Translations under genes and position numbers: made by a program
Part shown: one piece after another, positions 6,350 to 6,839 of the stretch
Position numbering within the stretch: the first letter of the stretch is position 1
Layout: every line of letters starts with the position of its first letter
Source: CAJQQY01 sp964352225
Lineage (GTDB): Bacteria; Bacteroidota; Bacteroidia; Chitinophagales; Saprospiraceae
Direction: 5' to 3'
Length of the DNA stretch: 6,839 nucleotides
Assembly (NCBI GenBank): GCA_964352225.1
Contig: CAYGRM010000362.1
Location: 1-6,839 of the forward strand
Notes under the pieces: generated by a model
Seen by the model: the letters and a program-made list of their open reading frames with translations, nothing else
What the model was told of the DNA's origin: nothing
The model's database searches: none

Positions 6350-6835
6350 TCAAGCATTTTCAAGATATTTATCAATTAAACCAAATTGCCATAAATGATA
6401 CCTGTAATGATTATGGTTAAATAATTCTAATTGTTCAAAATTGAGTTCCCCAAAAAATTTATTGTAACATTTGAAGTCAGGGTTTGCTTCAAAATGGGAA
6501 TAAAATCTGTCAATTGCTACCCCTACTTGCTCGATCGCTTGTGCTAAATTTTCAAATTTAAGCGGAGGTAAATCAGCCTTCGTTTTATCACTTGGCCGGT
6601 GCTGAAGAATGGCTCCTTTTTCGATAAACCTTTGAAAGCCTAATTGTCCTTTGGTTGGCGGATTTTCAACTTCCCCTACTCGTTTGGTACAATTTTTTAG
6701 TGTCCAAGAAAGATGTTCCACCATGTGTTGAGCTGTCATCAGTCCAAAGGCAGGTTCCGTTTCTGGTTTCAGATTTTTTAATAACTCCATGACCTCTTTG
6801 GTCATAAAATCCTTTTTGCTATTAGTATGAGTCAT
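6350..6835 (-). CDS. DUF1569 / DinB-like four-helix protein, possibly 5' partial
   Basis: This frame of up to 161 residues resembles DUF1569, a family with the DinB-like four-helix fold and often a histidine metal site. The block PAFGLMTAQHMVEHLSW (28-44) gives His37 and His41. The C-terminal block FFGELNFEQLELFNHNHYRY (127-146) is followed by HLWQFGL, giving His143 and His147 four residues apart. These are candidate metal ligands together with His41. No function is established for the family that I can apply here. The ATG at 6835 and a second Met at codon 11 are both possible starts, and the frame is still open upstream to the window edge. It could therefore also be the C-terminal part of a longer protein; fusion of such a domain to a PaaZ-like dehydrogenase in Bacteroidota is a possibility I recall but cannot verify. 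The synthetase gene begins 42 bp downstream, which suggests one operon. Confidence 0.65.
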   Translation of the reverse strand: MTHTNSKKDFMTKEVMELLKNLKPETEPAFGLMTAQHMVEHLSWTLKNCTKRVGEVENPPTKGQLGFQRFIEKGAILQHRPSDKTKADLPPLKFENLAQAIEQVGVAIDRFYSHFEANPDFKCYNKFFGELNFEQLELFNHNHYRYHLWQFGLIDKYLENA

Positions 6836-6839
6836 ATTG

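Overview
The window reads as an AT-rich chromosomal segment from a member of the Bacteroidota, probably a Flavobacteriia- or Saprospiria-like lineage. Three things point there: codon use is strongly AT-biased; the start codons of all six genes whose start can be judged follow A/T-rich leaders with no Shine-Dalgarno sequence; and the CoA-transferase subunits, DUF1569 protein and transglutaminase-like protein resemble members of this phylum. The phylum is an inference from sequence style, and no rRNA or marker gene is present to fix it.

Layout. On the + strand are the two subunits of a succinyl-CoA:3-oxoacid (acetoacetate) CoA-transferase: subunit A (cut by the left edge, ending at 604) and subunit B (676-1332). 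All other genes lie on the - strand, so the A/B pair converges on a transglutaminase-like protein (1428-2069). Reading the - strand from the right edge, the order is a DUF1569/DinB-like protein (6350-6835, start possibly outside the window), a long-chain acyl-CoA synthetase (4622-6307), a membrane-anchored alpha/beta hydrolase (3594-4571), a long-chain-type acyl-CoA dehydrogenase (2237-3436) and the transglutaminase-like protein. The DUF1569, ligase and hydrolase genes are 42 and 50 bp apart and probably form one operon. A weak terminator-like hairpin follows the hydrolase.

How the genes may work together. The ligase activates fatty acids to acyl-CoA. The dehydrogenase carries out the first step of beta-oxidation; its active-site glutamate is placed as in LCAD and isovaleryl-CoA dehydrogenase. 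The CoA-transferase moves CoA between succinate and acetoacetate. Together these suggest acyl-CoA and ketoacid catabolism. The hydrolase substrate, the DUF1569 role and the transglutaminase-like role cannot be read from the sequence.

The most unusual feature is non-coding. The three gaps at 605-675, 1333-1427 and 2070-2236 each hold degenerate arrays with a 7-bp period, arranged as two inverted arms. Two gaps share one heptad family (ACTCATC / GATGAGT); the third uses a different one (CCTTGTT / CGATATT / GGATATT) with the same period and architecture. I saw no tRNA, rRNA, CRISPR array, insertion sequence or defence system. The protein-coding content is ordinary metabolism.
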